Shown piece by piece: positions 1 to 11,500 of a DNA stretch of 64,000 nt; position 1 is the first letter of the stretch, and every line of letters starts with the position of its first letter. The DNA is taken from assembly GCA_029262375.1 (NCBI GenBank), contig JAJCZM010000044.1:338551-402550 (forward strand), in the 5' to 3' direction. This DNA is from Deltaproteobacteria bacterium (GTDB lineage Bacteria > Desulfobacterota > Binatia > UBA1149 > SPBQ01). The notes below the pieces were generated by a model. The model searched no databases and was not told the origin of the DNA. It saw nothing but the letters and a program-made list of their open reading frames with translations. Position numbers and translations under genes: made by a program.

Positions 1-1826
1 ATGGCGCCGAATCCGTGGCGTTCCTGAGCACCGGGCAGATCACCTGTGAAGACATGGCGGCGCTCGGCGTCCTCGCGAAATTCTCGATGGGCATGGTGCA
101 CGGCGACGGCAACACCCGACAATGCATGGCCACGTCGGTTGCCGCCTACAAAGAATCGTTCGGGTTCGACGCACCGCCGTACGCCTACGAGGATTTCGAG
201 GAGTCTGATCTCATCGTGCTCGTCGGCAGCAACCTCTGCATCGCGCATCCGATACTGTGGGAACGGGTGCTGCGAAATCGCCGCAACGCGCGCGTGATCG
301 TCATCGATCCGCGACGCACCGAAACGGCCGCGGCCGCCGACGAACACATCGCGCTGAAACCGAAAGGCGACCTCGCCTTGTTCTATGCAATCGCACACGA
401 GCTGATTCGCAACGACTGGCTCGATCACGATTTCCTGGCCCAGCACACCACCGATTTCGTGGGATTCTCTCGTCTCGTGGAACGGTACGCGCCCGCATCC
501 GTAGAAGAACGCACGGGTCTTTCCGCCGACATCATCGAGGGGTTGGCGCGTACGATTCACGACGCCGAGCGCGCGTCGTTTTGGTGGACGATGGGCGTCA
601 ACCAGTCGCACGAAGGCACGCGCGCCGCGCAGGCAATCATCAACATCGCTCTGCTGACCGGCAACATCGGGCGGCCCGGCACCGGTGCCAATTCGATTAC
701 CGGACAATGCAACGCGATGGGATCGCGCCTGTTCAGCAACACGACGAACCTGATCGGCGGACACGCGTTCGACAGCGCGGCACATCGAAACAAAGTGGCT
801 TCGATCCTCGAGATCGACGAGGCACGGATCCAGCAGAAGCCCGGACTGGCCTACGATGAAATCCTGAACGGCGTACGGGCCGGGAAGATTCGTGCGCTAT
901 GGATCATCGCCACCAATACCGCGCACTCGTGGATCGGCCGAGGCGATGTACGCGACGTGCTGGCGAAGCTCGACTTCCTCGTCGTGCAAGACATGTATCG
1001 CACGACGGAAACGGCCGAGGTCGCCGACCTCGTGCTGCCCGCCGCCGGTTGGGGCGAGAAGGAAGGGACGTTCATCAGCTCGGATCGCCGCATCACGGTG
1101 ACCAAGAAGGTGAAGCGAGCGCCGGGACAAGCGCTGTCGGATTTCTCGATCTTCAAACTCGCCGCGGCGTATTGGGGCGATGGTGCCCTGCCTGCCCACT
1201 GGGCGACTCCCGAAGACGTGTTCACCGACCTCAAACGACTGAGCGCCGGACAGCCCTGCGACATCACCGGCATTGAGGGCTACCGCATGCTCGATGAACG
1301 TGGGGGGATTCAGTGGCCGTACCCAACCGACTGCGACGACGAAGCTACGGAGCGGCGCCTGTTCGCCGACGGTCGGTTCTATCACCGCGACGGCCGCGCG
1401 AAGTTCTGCTACGAAGATGTGCGCGACGCGCCCGACGCAACCAACGAGAGATTTCCGCTCGTGTTTCTCACCGGTCGCGGCAGCGCCGCGCAGTGGCACA
1501 CGCTTACACGAACGGGCAAGTCGGCAATATTGAGAAAACTCGCACCGCGCGAGCCGCTGCTCACCATGCATCCCAGCGACGCGCGCTTGCGCGGACTTCG
1601 CGAGCGCGACGAAGTCGAGATTGCCTCGCGCCACGGGCGCACGCGTGTGCGCTTGTCGCTCAGCGCAAGCGTCGGCATCGGTCAGGTCTTCCTCCCGATG
1701 CATTGGACGCAGGCAAACGAAGTGACCGTGCCGGTGTTCGATCCATATTCACGGCAGCCGTCGTACAAGGCGACTGCCGTGCAAGTTAAGCAAGCAAGGA
1801 AGGCCAGAAAAGCAGCGAAGCCGTAA
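1..1826 (+). CDS. Molybdopterin oxidoreductase, assimilatory nitrate reductase catalytic subunit-like (5' truncated by window edge)
   Basis: Reading frame is open to the window edge ([12 protein letters not shown]...). NasA-like motifs: [79 protein letters not shown]. Confidence 0.85.
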   Translation, partial: GAESVAFLSTGQITCEDMAALGVLAKFSMGMVHGDGNTRQCMATSVAAYKESFGFDAPPYAYEDFEESDLIVLVGSNLCIAHPILWERVLRNRRNARVIVIDPRRTETAAAADEHIALKPKGDLALFYAIAHELIRNDWLDHDFLAQHTTDFVGFSRLVERYAPASVEERTGLSADIIEGLARTIHDAERASFWWTMGVNQSHEGTRAAQAIINIALLTGNIGRPGTGANSITGQCNAMGSRLFSNTTNLIGGHAFDSAAHRNKVASILEIDEARIQQKPGLAYDEILNGVRAGKIRALWIIATNTAHSWIGRGDVRDVLAKLDFLVVQDMYRTTETAEVADLVLPAAGWGEKEGTFISSDRRITVTKKVKRAPGQALSDFSIFKLAAAYWGDGALPAHWATPEDVFTDLKRLSAGQPCDITGIEGYRMLDERGGIQWPYPTDCDDEATERRLFADGRFYHRDGRAKFCYEDVRDAPDATNERFPLVFLTGRGSAAQWHTLTRTGKSAILRKLAPREPLLTMHPSDARLRGLRERDEVEIASRHGRTRVRLSLSASVGIGQVFLPMHWTQANEVTVPVFDPYSRQPSYKATAVQVKQARKARKAAKP

Positions 1827-1832
1827 AACGGC

Positions 1833-4241
1833 TCAGTCCGACTGCGAGCTCCACGCCGTGGCCGACGCCTTCTTCGGCAGGCTGTAGGTCGCACCCCAAC
1901 ATCCGCCGTCGCCGTCGATCAATTGGATCGTAGCCGGCATCGGCGAAAGCGGTAGCGGCGGCATTCCCAGCGCCGGACCGCGGCCCAGGATCTTGATACC
2001 GGCCTTACCGGCGTCTCCGGCCTTGAGAAGCACCTTCGCAGTGCCGCCACGCTCGGCGAGTTTATCGCGGTACAGATGTTTGTCGCCGTTCGATTTGGTC
2101 TCCCAGCACGCAGCGCCTTCGCACGAGCCGGTGATCGGTGCCTTGGCGCTCATCTTGAGGATGTCGTCGGCATCCCAGATGCACAGCGAGTAGCCCTTCG
2201 AGGCGAGTCCCGCACCGAACTGTGCTCCAGAGACGGCGGGACCTTTCTTCCAGGACCAAACGAGTTTCTCTTTGCCCGGCTTGCTCGCCTTCAGGCTGAT
2301 CTTCGAACCACGCGGCGCAGACGGCGTGTCGCAAACCGGTTCCGGATCGAACGGACACGCAGGCGCTTCGAGCCCCACAGGCGGTAGAATGGGCGTCCCG
2401 GGTGCGGTCACTTCGCCACCGGGCGATTCCATGACGGGCAGGCGCAGCACAACATCACGAATCGCAACGTAGAAGCCTTGATTCGATACGCGCGTCTGCG
2501 GCGCGTCGTGGCCCACGAGTTCCAGTTTCACGGCATGGCCGGGCAGGAACTCCCAACCGTTCGGCGGCAATTGGAACACCTGGGCCTCCGATGGAGGATC
2601 GTCGACTCCGCTCGGCCGATAGACTCCGCGTGAGATCAAGTACTGCGTACCGTCGGGCGCGACGTCCCAAAGACGACCTACGACTTGTGCGAACTCGATG
2701 CCGGTCACCGTCATGCGCGCGGCGATCGTAGGCGAGCCCATCAGCGTGAATCCCGACGCCGTCGGCGGGAAGACGTAGTTCGCGGCCGTCGGGTCGTCGC
2801 CCGGCGGCAACGAACGACAGGGACCGCCCGCCAGCGGGGCAAGACTCGCCGCGATGGCTGCATCGCCGGACGCTTGGTTGATGCTCTGCTCCGAACCGTC
2901 GCCAAGAACGATCTCGCCGGGATGCACCGTGTCCCAATCGGTCGACGTGAACGGGCCCAACTCCGACGCATCGCCGCAGGGCTGCGTGTAGACTTCGAGG
3001 GTCGGAACGCCCGGTCCGATGCCTTGCAGGTGAAGGTCGAGATGCTCCTGCGCACGATCGGCAATACGGCCGACATTGTTGCTCAAACCGGCGCGCGGAT
3101 GCCCAAACGCGTCGCCGAAGTGCAAGTTCACTTCGGCCGAGGGGTGAAGGTCCTTGATCTTGCGCCAGATGCGAAGCGCTTCGTTGCCGGGAAACAAATC
3201 ATCGGTCCACGCGTTGTAGATCATCATCGGCGCCGGCTCGACGCTCATGTCTAAATAGTAGGCCGAATGGAATGCGGTGAGTTCGTCGAGAATAGCCAAC
3301 GAATCCGGATCGCCGTCGTAGGGATCGCCGGCGTCCGTACGAACCTTCCAGCCCGTGAGGTCTGCCGACGGATCGACGCCGATCGGTGAATAGTAGGCCG
3401 TCGAAAGGCCCGTATTGTAGAGCGTGTCGTTCCACTGCGACTTCGTGACTCCACCGCGTAGTCCGTACGGATTGTCGATACGATAGTCGAGCATGTGACC
3501 GTTCGGCTGCAGTGAGTACGCGAGATCCGAAGGCGGAATGAGCGGCGCGGTCGCTGCAATCGACATCGGCGTACCGAGCGGGCTGGTCCACGGCACCAAC
3601 GAACCATCGGACAACATCACGCGATCTTTCAGAATGGCCAAGACCATCGATCGCATGCCGCCGTACGATGCGCCGGTCGCACCGATCTTGTTAGGCATCA
3701 CCAAGCCTTCATCAACGAGTAGACCGGCGAGATGTTGCGAATCGCGCGCCTCGAAGCGCGTGTCGGACAGATGGGTCCAACCGTAGTCGGTACACGCATC
3801 GGGATCGCTCAGGCTCGGGTCGGAGAATCGCGACGAGGGGTAGCCGCACGATTCGTGGAAGCCGCGCGCGGTGTAGCTGACGACGACGTAACCTGCGAGC
3901 GCGCGGGCGGTATCGGGACCTGCCGTCTTCGAGCCGCCCCACCCGTGCAGTTGGAAAATCATCGGAAACGGACCCGCCATACCCGACGGCGGAATGGTCA
4001 CGTTCACATCGAGTGGAACGCCGTCGAAACTCTCAACGCGCGTATTGACGTCGCCTTCGCAGAACTGAACGCCCGAAACCGTCGAGCAAGAGATCGTTCC
4101 ACCGAATACATCGAGCACGACGGCGGCACGTGCCGTCGAAACGGACGCGGCCATGAAGAAAGCGACAGTCGAAAAAGTAGCTGTCAAAAAAGCAGCGGCC
4201 CGAACAGCGCTTGCTGCCCGGCTGCGGTCTACGTAGCCCAT
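1833..4241 (-). CDS. Secreted CocE/NonD (X-Pro dipeptidyl-peptidase S15-like) hydrolase with an extra C-terminal domain
   Basis: Signal peptide; alpha/beta hydrolase motifs QLHGWGGSKTAGP and GATGASYGGM; PepX C-terminal-like jelly roll; Cys-containing C-terminal domain shared with other secreted proteins in this window. Confidence 0.8.
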   Translation of the reverse strand: MGYVDRSRAASAVRAAAFLTATFSTVAFFMAASVSTARAAVVLDVFGGTISCSTVSGVQFCEGDVNTRVESFDGVPLDVNVTIPPSGMAGPFPMIFQLHGWGGSKTAGPDTARALAGYVVVSYTARGFHESCGYPSSRFSDPSLSDPDACTDYGWTHLSDTRFEARDSQHLAGLLVDEGLVMPNKIGATGASYGGMRSMVLAILKDRVMLSDGSLVPWTSPLGTPMSIAATAPLIPPSDLAYSLQPNGHMLDYRIDNPYGLRGGVTKSQWNDTLYNTGLSTAYYSPIGVDPSADLTGWKVRTDAGDPYDGDPDSLAILDELTAFHSAYYLDMSVEPAPMMIYNAWTDDLFPGNEALRIWRKIKDLHPSAEVNLHFGDAFGHPRAGLSNNVGRIADRAQEHLDLHLQGIGPGVPTLEVYTQPCGDASELGPFTSTDWDTVHPGEIVLGDGSEQSINQASGDAAIAASLAPLAGGPCRSLPPGDDPTAANYVFPPTASGFTLMGSPTIAARMTVTGIEFAQVVGRLWDVAPDGTQYLISRGVYRPSGVDDPPSEAQVFQLPPNGWEFLPGHAVKLELVGHDAPQTRVSNQGFYVAIRDVVLRLPVMESPGGEVTAPGTPILPPVGLEAPACPFDPEPVCDTPSAPRGSKISLKASKPGKEKLVWSWKKGPAVSGAQFGAGLASKGYSLCIWDADDILKMSAKAPITGSCEGAACWETKSNGDKHLYRDKLAERGGTAKVLLKAGDAGKAGIKILGRGPALGMPPLPLSPMPATIQLIDGDGGCWGATYSLPKKASATAWSSQSD

Positions 4242-4408
4242 GAGTTCTCCTCGTTGTCAGCGGCCGTGAAAGCGGCCGATTGCTTCCCTTAGTTAGCATG
4301 CCTCGGCCGCTTTGGCTCTAGAAGAAATCCGCCGACTGCGCATTTCTCACCCGATCGGGTGTACGCCGCCCGCAACTCGCACGGTCAGCCGGCCGGCCCC
4401 TTGGCCGT

Positions 4409-6001
4409 CTAGACCGAAGCGCCGCCGCGCCCGCGTCCGAACGCTGCGAGCGCCCGGAGCCACGTCGCTGCGACGACCAGCAGGCAGCACCATGCAAACA
4501 GATCGCCGAAGCGGGCATAGATCGTGCGTTCGGCGCTGCGCGTGATCGAACCGTTGAGAACCGTCGCTTCGTAGGCGCCCGTGCGGCCCTCGATACGGCC
4601 GGTCGGATCCACGAACGCCGACGGCCCCGACGTCGATGCCCGCACGAGGTAGCGACGCTGTTCGATCGCACGTGCCACCGCCAGCACCAACTGATGTTCG
4701 GCGAACTCCCGGCTACGCATCCAGCCGTCGTTGGCCAGATTGACGATGTAGCCGGCGGAATCGCCGACACGGTGACGTACGATGTCGGGAAACATGATCT
4801 CATTGCAGATCGCGACGGCCGCGCTGCCGGCGACCGTATCCAAAGGATCCACCTGGATGCCCGGCGTGAGCTCGGCGATCGATCCCTCTTCGGACGTGAA
4901 CGGTCGCCGCAACAGTTCGATGCTGCCGAACGGAAAGTACTCCGCGAACGGCAGCAAGTGCCCCTTGTCGTAAACGCCGGTCACGGCCCCCGCCGCGCTC
5001 AACACGAACGCGCTGTTGAAATAGTCGGTGCGTGCGGGCCCCTCCTCAAAGCGCGGCCCGCCCGCGATCAGCTGCACGCCGGCCGGTTCAATAATCTGGG
5101 CGATCGTCAGGCGATAATCGCCGCGTGTGTCCAAGAAGAACGTCATCGCATTCTCCGGCCATACGACCAACTCGGGGTCGTGCTCCTTGATCGCACGCTC
5201 TGTCAGCTCCAGGTACGCGTCGAGATTCTTTCCATAGTGCGCTTGGTCCCATCGGTATCCGAGATCGAGATTGGCTTGTGCGACGGAAACCCGCGTGGCG
5301 ACGGCGTCGGGCCTCGCAGCCGAATACTCGGCAACGCGAACGTGCCCGTAGATCCCCAAGAGCAGCACAACGACTAGCGCGGCAACGACGGGCGCGCGCG
5401 CAGCGGCCCGGCTCTCGGCCCGCCACGCAGCAACGATCGCGGCGTTCACCAGACACAGGACGAAGCTCGTGGTGTAGATGCCTCCGAGATCGGCCGTCTG
5501 CACGAGGCGAAGCGCGAAAGCGCCGTAGCCATCGTACGCATCGACGGTCGTGGCGATCTGCGTGTTGCCAAATAGTCCCCAGGGGTTGCCGCTGAGCAGA
5601 CGGCAGCGCGCAAACTCCGCAAGCACCCACGCGGCAGCGACCAACCCCGGCCATGCACGCGGATAGCGCCGATATGCCGCTGAGCAGTACGCCGCGAACA
5701 AGGCGTAGTGGACCGCAACCATCACGGCCGTGGCAGCGAGAAAGAGCAGAACTCCGAGCCACAGCGGCTGCTCGTAGTAGAGCGCGATCGCGGGCGGCAA
5801 CCAGTCGGTGATTCCGATCGCCATCGCGACCGCCCATAAATAGCCCCAAAGCGCCGCGCGCAGCGGCGTCTCGCGCGTCGCGACCGCGATGAGAGGAACC
5901 AGCGTCACCCAGGCCAACGGACGAATGGCGGCCGGCGGAAAACACAGCGCGTAGGCGGCGGCCGACAAGAGCAGCACGCAAAGAGTGGCGAGGGTTCGCA
6001 T
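4409..6001 (-). CDS. lnt: Apolipoprotein N-acyltransferase
   Basis: Multi-TM N-terminus plus nitrilase-like domain: VVWPENAMTFFLD, KGHLLPFAEYFPFG, AICNEIMFPD, NLANDGWM. Confidence 0.9.
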   Translation of the reverse strand: MRTLATLCVLLLSAAAYALCFPPAAIRPLAWVTLVPLIAVATRETPLRAALWGYLWAVAMAIGITDWLPPAIALYYEQPLWLGVLLFLAATAVMVAVHYALFAAYCSAAYRRYPRAWPGLVAAAWVLAEFARCRLLSGNPWGLFGNTQIATTVDAYDGYGAFALRLVQTADLGGIYTTSFVLCLVNAAIVAAWRAESRAAARAPVVAALVVVLLLGIYGHVRVAEYSAARPDAVATRVSVAQANLDLGYRWDQAHYGKNLDAYLELTERAIKEHDPELVVWPENAMTFFLDTRGDYRLTIAQIIEPAGVQLIAGGPRFEEGPARTDYFNSAFVLSAAGAVTGVYDKGHLLPFAEYFPFGSIELLRRPFTSEEGSIAELTPGIQVDPLDTVAGSAAVAICNEIMFPDIVRHRVGDSAGYIVNLANDGWMRSREFAEHQLVLAVARAIEQRRYLVRASTSGPSAFVDPTGRIEGRTGAYEATVLNGSITRSAERTIYARFGDLFAWCCLLVVAATWLRALAAFGRGRGGASV

Positions 6002-6005
6002 CTAT

Positions 6006-6035
6006 CTAGCCGGGCGCGTCCGGCGCGCCCGGGCT
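6006..6035. terminator. GC-rich inverted repeat between cfa and lnt
   Basis: TAGCCGGGCGCG-loop-CGCGCCCGGGCTA, near-perfect palindrome; no clear U-tract. Confidence 0.35.
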
Positions 6036-7418
6036 AACCGGGCGGGCGGGGCGCGCCCGGCCCAATGCAGACGTCGGGCTTATCGGCTGCCGCGGTCGTA
6101 TTTGTTTCGGCAACTCGCCCTGGTGTGAGAACACGACTTGGTAGAGCTGCAGCCAGCCGGTGGCAAAAGCAGCCGCGGCAGCGTTGAGATACAACCGCCA
6201 TCGGCGCACGAACGCGTCGTCGAACATCGCCCGCACGTCGTCTGTGCGCGCCTCGAATCGAGCGGCCCAGTGCTCGAGCGTCTCTACGTAGTGCATGCGC
6301 AGATTCTCTACGTCGGCAACGGCGAGTCCGTTCGGTTCGAAGACTCCGAGCATCTCGGCCAACGAAGGCTTGTAGCTACCGGGGAAGATGTATCGGTCGA
6401 TCCAGCCATCGGTCGCGATCGGTTCGTTGCGACCGATGCTGTGAATCAGGCCCCGGCCACCGCGGGCCAGGCCGCGCTTGATGACCGCGCCGAGTTCTTC
6501 GTACTGAGACTTGCCCACCGCTTCGAGCATACCGATCGACACGAAAACGTCGAAGGGCCCTTCGACGCTACGGTAGTCGTCTTCGACGAACGTGACACGG
6601 TCACCGAGCCCTCGCTCGGCAGCTTGTTCGCGCGCGTAGGCGATCTGCGCCGGTGAGATGTTGTATGCGTGGACGCGGGCTCCGCAACGTTCGGCCATGT
6701 GCAGCGCCAAGCCTCCCCACCCGCAACCCGCATCGACAACGCGATCGCCCTCTCCGATGCCTAGTTTCGCACAGACCAGATCCATCTTGGCGCGCTGCGC
6801 ATCGGCCAGATCCATCAACGCGTCGGGAAAGTACGCGCAGGTGTAGCTCATGCTCGGATCGAGCCACAGAGCGAAGAAGTCGTTGCCGAGGTCGTAGTGC
6901 GACATCGCGTTGCGCCGCGCGGTGTCGCGGTCGATGACGCGACCTCGCGCCAGCCGGGCCGTCTCGATCACGCGTGACAAGCTTGCCATGCCGGCCGTGC
7001 CGCCGGCCGTACGCCTCGAAGCCAAGGCGCGATTCGCCGCCTCGAGCGACGCTTGTAGATCGCCCTCGAAATCGATGCTTCCGTCCACATAGCTCTCAGC
7101 CAGCGCGCGTGTGCCGCCGAGTGCGATACGCACGACGGCGCGGGGGTCTTTGACGACGATAGTGGGAGGTCTGGCAGTCGCGGCACGCGCGTCACGGGCA
7201 GATTCAATTCCACCGGCCGGTTCGCCGCCCTGGAAAGCGCCGCCGCCGTCACTCGATCCAGCGAAGCGAAGCTGCACGCCCAACTCACCGAATCGCTTTG
7301 CCAAGCAACCGGCGACTCGGCCGATGACCGGGGAAACCGCGGTAGACCCGGTCACCACACCGGTGCCCGCGCACTCCGGTTTCGCCCCTGCGGACGGCTG
7401 CGCGCTGCGTTTTTTCAC
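6006..7418 (-). CDS. cfa: Cyclopropane-fatty-acyl-phospholipid synthase family SAM methyltransferase (exact start uncertain)
   Basis: HYDLGNDFFALWLDPSMSYTCAYF, VVDAGCGWGGLALHMAERCGARV, DRYIFPGSYKPSLAEM. Confidence 0.88.
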   Translation of the reverse strand: MKKRSAQPSAGAKPECAGTGVVTGSTAVSPVIGRVAGCLAKRFGELGVQLRFAGSSDGGGAFQGGEPAGGIESARDARAATARPPTIVVKDPRAVVRIALGGTRALAESYVDGSIDFEGDLQASLEAANRALASRRTAGGTAGMASLSRVIETARLARGRVIDRDTARRNAMSHYDLGNDFFALWLDPSMSYTCAYFPDALMDLADAQRAKMDLVCAKLGIGEGDRVVDAGCGWGGLALHMAERCGARVHAYNISPAQIAYAREQAAERGLGDRVTFVEDDYRSVEGPFDVFVSIGMLEAVGKSQYEELGAVIKRGLARGGRGLIHSIGRNEPIATDGWIDRYIFPGSYKPSLAEMLGVFEPNGLAVADVENLRMHYVETLEHWAARFEARTDDVRAMFDDAFVRRWRLYLNAAAAAFATGWLQLYQVVFSHQGELPKQIRPRQPISPTSALGRARPARPVSPGAPDAPG

Positions 7419-7460
7419 TTTCCCCTCATCCGAACTCGATCCCCACGCGTATCACACATC

Positions 7461-7603
7461 AAAGCGCAGGCCTTGCCACAACCAAGGCCGTTCAAAGGAC
7501 CTTGCGCTATCGCCAAGGCCCGGATCGGAGGGGGAGTTCGGAGTGCTCGCCCCACGCGCGCGCTCCGACACCTGGGGGTCGGGCCTTCGGGCCCGGCCTT
7601 TTT
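7461..7603 (+). ncRNA. Candidate structured leader/small RNA ending in an intrinsic terminator
   Basis: Hairpins GGCCTTG-ccacaac-CAAGGCC (7469-7489), CCTTG...CAAGG (7500-7518), CGGAGTG...CGCTCCG (7539-7567), then terminator 7577-7603; competing pairing GCGCAGG (7464-7470) with CCTTGCGC (7500-7507). Confidence 0.4.
7577..7603 (+). terminator. Intrinsic (rho-independent) terminator
   Basis: 9-bp stem GGTCGGGCC/GGCCCGGCC (one G-U pair), TTCG tetraloop, followed by TTTTT. Confidence 0.75.
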
Positions 7604-7900
7604 CCTATGGAAGTCCGAGAACGTACGCGCCGCCTACCGCGACTCATCCAAAAACCCCCCAGGGACGTATTACCAGACGAGATGCTTGCTGCACGCGCCA
7701 TCGGCACCGATTGGGGCACCGAACCGCCACCTGCGCTGTTCGCCCTGGAAAGTGCGCTCAAGAGCCTAAAAGATCGGCCTGTACTGCCGCGGGCCGCCGG
7801 TCTAGATTGGCGCTCGGACGGCCAGGGGAGAGGCGCGCGGCAGATCGCAAGACGAGGCGATCGTGCCCGTTACCTCAGGACCGTAACGGTCACCGTCAAC

Positions 7901-8500
7901 GTGGACTGGAGCAACGCATCTTCTTATACGGAGCTTTCCGACGAGCAGTTACTGTGCGGAATCGAGCTTCGCGATCAGCTCGCCTTCGAGGCGCTGTACG
8001 ACAGACACGCGGGTCATGTCGGCGGCATATGCCTGCGGCGCCTGCGCAATCCCGAGGTCGCCGCCGAACTCACGCAAGACATCTTTACACAGCTTTGGAA
8101 CGGCGCATCGCGATTCGAGCCCGGTCGCGCCAAGTTCACCACCTGGCTGTTCACCATCGTACGCAACCGCTGCATCGACGCCGCCCGGAAGGTCGAACGC
8201 GCGCCGCTCAGCGAACAGTTCGAAGACGAGTATGGGTACTCCAGCGACAAGAGCACGCCGGACCCCGAGTCGGCTACTTACACCGAGCAGTGTCGTACGC
8301 GTCTGGTAAGTGCGCTGGCATCGCTCCCCGATGCACAGCGCGAGGCTGTGCAACTGTGTATTGTCGAGGGTTACTCGCATCGCGAGGCCGCCGAGCGTCT
8401 GGGCCAACCGCTCGGCACGCTCAAGAGTCGCGTCAAGATCGGCTTGGATAAGCTCAAGTCCAGGATGTCCAAGACGTCCGAGATGAAGCCGAATCCGTGA
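7901..8500 (+). CDS. ECF-type RNA polymerase sigma-70 factor (start uncertain; open frame extends upstream to 7502)
   Basis: Sigma2/sigma4 signatures: AFEALYDRHAG, ELTQDIFTQLWNGASRFEPGRAKFTTWLFTIVRNRCIDAAR, LPDAQREAVQLCIVEGYSHREAAERLGQPLGTLKSRVKIGLDKLK. The upstream extension of the open frame runs through a strong terminator, so a downstream start is favoured. Confidence 0.85.
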   Translation: MDWSNASSYTELSDEQLLCGIELRDQLAFEALYDRHAGHVGGICLRRLRNPEVAAELTQDIFTQLWNGASRFEPGRAKFTTWLFTIVRNRCIDAARKVERAPLSEQFEDEYGYSSDKSTPDPESATYTEQCRTRLVSALASLPDAQREAVQLCIVEGYSHREAAERLGQPLGTLKSRVKIGLDKLKSRMSKTSEMKPNP

Positions 8501-11500
8501 TGGAACATCAGCAATACAAAGACTTGATTGCGCTGTACGCGTTCGGCCAAGCCGACGACGCCGAGATGCGCGCATTCGAGGAACATCTCGACGGTGGTTG
8601 CGACGAATGCACGGCGGAACTCGCCGAGTTCGAAGAAGTCGCCGCCGATGTAGAGTACGGCGCCGCGCGGATGAACCCGAGCACGGCCGATCGAGCTCGC
8701 ATGCTAGACGTGATCAAGAGTGATCCACCCGGGCGCGCGCAGACGTTGTCTCACGCACGGCTGGTCGGTCGCGAATCGGCACTCGCGGCGATTACCGAAC
8801 GCGTCACTCGCTTGGTCAAGGGCGATGGCGCCTACCTCTGTCTCGAAGGCGAAGGCGGCATCGGCAAATCGCGCCTCGTCGCGGAACTCGAAACGATGGC
8901 CGCCGATCGCGGTGCTCTCGTACTGCAGGGCAGCTCTAGCGACGGCGGCGAAGATCTCGGCTATCAGCCGTTCATTGAGCTCGTCCACGCTTGGATCGCC
9001 GACGCCGCAACGGACCCGGCCACACCGGCATCGACACTGAAGTCGGCCGTAGCAAGCCTGCGCGCCGATCTGTCTCGCGAAGTCATTCCAGCGATCGCGC
9101 GTCTTGCGTCGATTCCTCTCGATGCTCTCGATCGAGAGCCGATCGACGGGATCGAGGGCGATGCGCTCGAGCGCGTCATTCAGAACTCGGTGCGGGACCT
9201 ACTGGGCGCGATCGCGGCTCGGCGCGCACTGGTGCTCGTATTCGAGGATCTCCATTGGGCCGATCCCTCAACGATCGAAATGATCGAAGCCGTCTCCGGA
9301 CTCATCGATGCGACGGCGATACTGGTCGTCGGTGTTTCCCGGCCGGGGCACACCGAAACCAGCGATCGTATTTTCGCGCACGTACGCAACGAGCATGCGC
9401 TGCGAACCCACCAAGTGGAGATCAAGGCACTCGACGATGCCGAGACCAGACGCTTGGTCGCCGACACGTTGGGGAGCGACGAGTTCCCCGAGGCCGTTCA
9501 TGAATTCGTCATCGCCAAATGCGAAGGCAATCCATTTTTCACCGAACAAGCCGTTCATTCATTGCTGGACACCGGCACGCTCGCCCGCGAAGGCGGCCGC
9601 TATATCCTGCGCGACGAACTACCGGCGGAAGGCGTAGGCAGCACCGCCGAGGCGGCGATCGCGCGCCGGCTTCGCGCTCTTTCAGCCGAGGAACGGTCGG
9701 TATTGCAGGCAGCATCGGTCGCAGGACGCTACGTACATCGCCGCGTCCTCAACGCGCTTGTCGACGACGCCGTCGATCTTCCCGGGGCGCTGCGTAGTCT
9801 CGAAGAGAAATCGTTGCTTCTAAAGCGGCGCACGCGCTCCACGGCACAAGCAAAAGTCGTCACGCTCGCCATCGAAGAGGGATACGTCTTCAAGCACGCG
9901 CTGCTGCGAGACGCCGTCTATCATTCGATCGACGAAAGCGCACGCAAGTCGCTTCACGGCAGTTGCGCCGCGACGATCGAAGAACTGTTCTCCGATCGTC
10001 TACACGATTTCTATGCCGCGCTCGCCGTGCATCATTCGCGCGCCGACAATCTCGAAACTGCGACGGACTATCTCCTGCAAGCCGGCGCGCACGCGGCCTC
10101 GTCCGCCGCGTCGGTCGAGGCGCTCCGCCTGTTCCGAGAAGCCCATCGCGTTTATCGAATCGCATACGGCAGCAGCGGCCCTCGTGAGTTGGAAGCCAAA
10201 CTCGAAGGCAATCTGGCAACCGCACTTCTGAGTACCGGCCAACTCGGTGAGTCGATCGAACACTTCAACAGTGCACTGAGGCTGCACGGGCAATGGGTGC
10301 CGGAAACCAAAGCAGGCCTTTACACGAAGCTCGCATGGGACGTACCGAACGTTCTCGCACGCCTGTATACCGACCGGCTGATCCGCCCGCGCGGCGATCT
10401 CGCCGCGGCGGATCGAGCCGTGTACTCGCTGATGTGGGGACGCTGCCGTGCGCAGAACATCATCGATACCGAGCGTAACTTCTTCGACAACTTCTCGGTG
10501 TTCCATTTCTGCGCAACACACGGTGATCCTGAACTGATAGACCATGCACCGGGTTCGTTCGCCGCCACGGGCGCATTCTTCGCGTGGGCCGGCCTGTCGT
10601 TCCCAGTCGCCAAACGATTCCTCGATGTCGCCGAGGAAGCCGCACGCACACGTCCTCCGGTCGATCAGTTTCTCTCGAAAGCGATGGCCTTCGTTTACCA
10701 TTTTCACATCGGTGACTGGGGGCCGCAGCACGACATCGACGAAGAGATGTTCCGCGAGGGACTCCGCCACGGAATGTTGTGGGATGCAGACGTCTATTTG
10801 GGATTGCGCTGCGAACGCGAGATCCGGCAAGGTCGCTTTGCGTCGGCCGAAGGCATCATCGGTCAGCTCGGTGAGCTGCACGAAGAGTGGGGTTACTCTT
10901 TCGCGCGCTCCAACGAACTGGCGAACGCGGCCTATCTTGCGATCGAACGGCGTGACCTCGATACGGCGCTCGATTCCTTGCGCAGCTGGTACGACTCGCG
11001 ACAGGAAGAGACGCTACATCTCATCGCGCTCGGCGCACGCGCTAAGGTAGAAACGCTCAAGGGCGATCTCGGCGCGGCGCGATCCTCGCTCGCTTCCGCC
11101 GCACACATCATCGCCGGTGAAACGACCGTCACGCCTTACTATCGCGTCGTCCACGACAGCGCAGATCTACGTCTCGCTTTGGCCGATGCACAACACGCGC
11201 GCGAGGCGACCGGGGCCGAGGCCGGCCGAGCCGTAGACACCGCCCGCACTAAATTGAAAACAGCACTACGCACGAGCAGCAAAGTGTACCGCGAGCGCGC
11301 CGAGGTGCTCGGCCTGGCCGCACGACTCGAGTGGTTCGCCGGCCGTCACGACGAAGCGTTCGGCAGATGGAAGCAAGCCAACGACGCTGCGCGAGCCGGT
11401 GACATGAAACCGGAGCTGGCACGACTGGCTCGAGACATCGGACTTTCGCTTGCCGACACCCCCACACGGGAGTTCGAGGGCTCGGGGCACGAGAGCTGGC

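Noticed and set aside
897-1703. 268-aa minus-strand ORF inside the nitrate reductase-like gene
   Set aside because: Overlaps a highly conserved CDS; no motif.
7502-7900. N-terminal 133-aa extension of the sigma ORF
   Set aside because: Passes through a strong intrinsic terminator and hairpins and lacks sigma-family similarity; probably non-coding.
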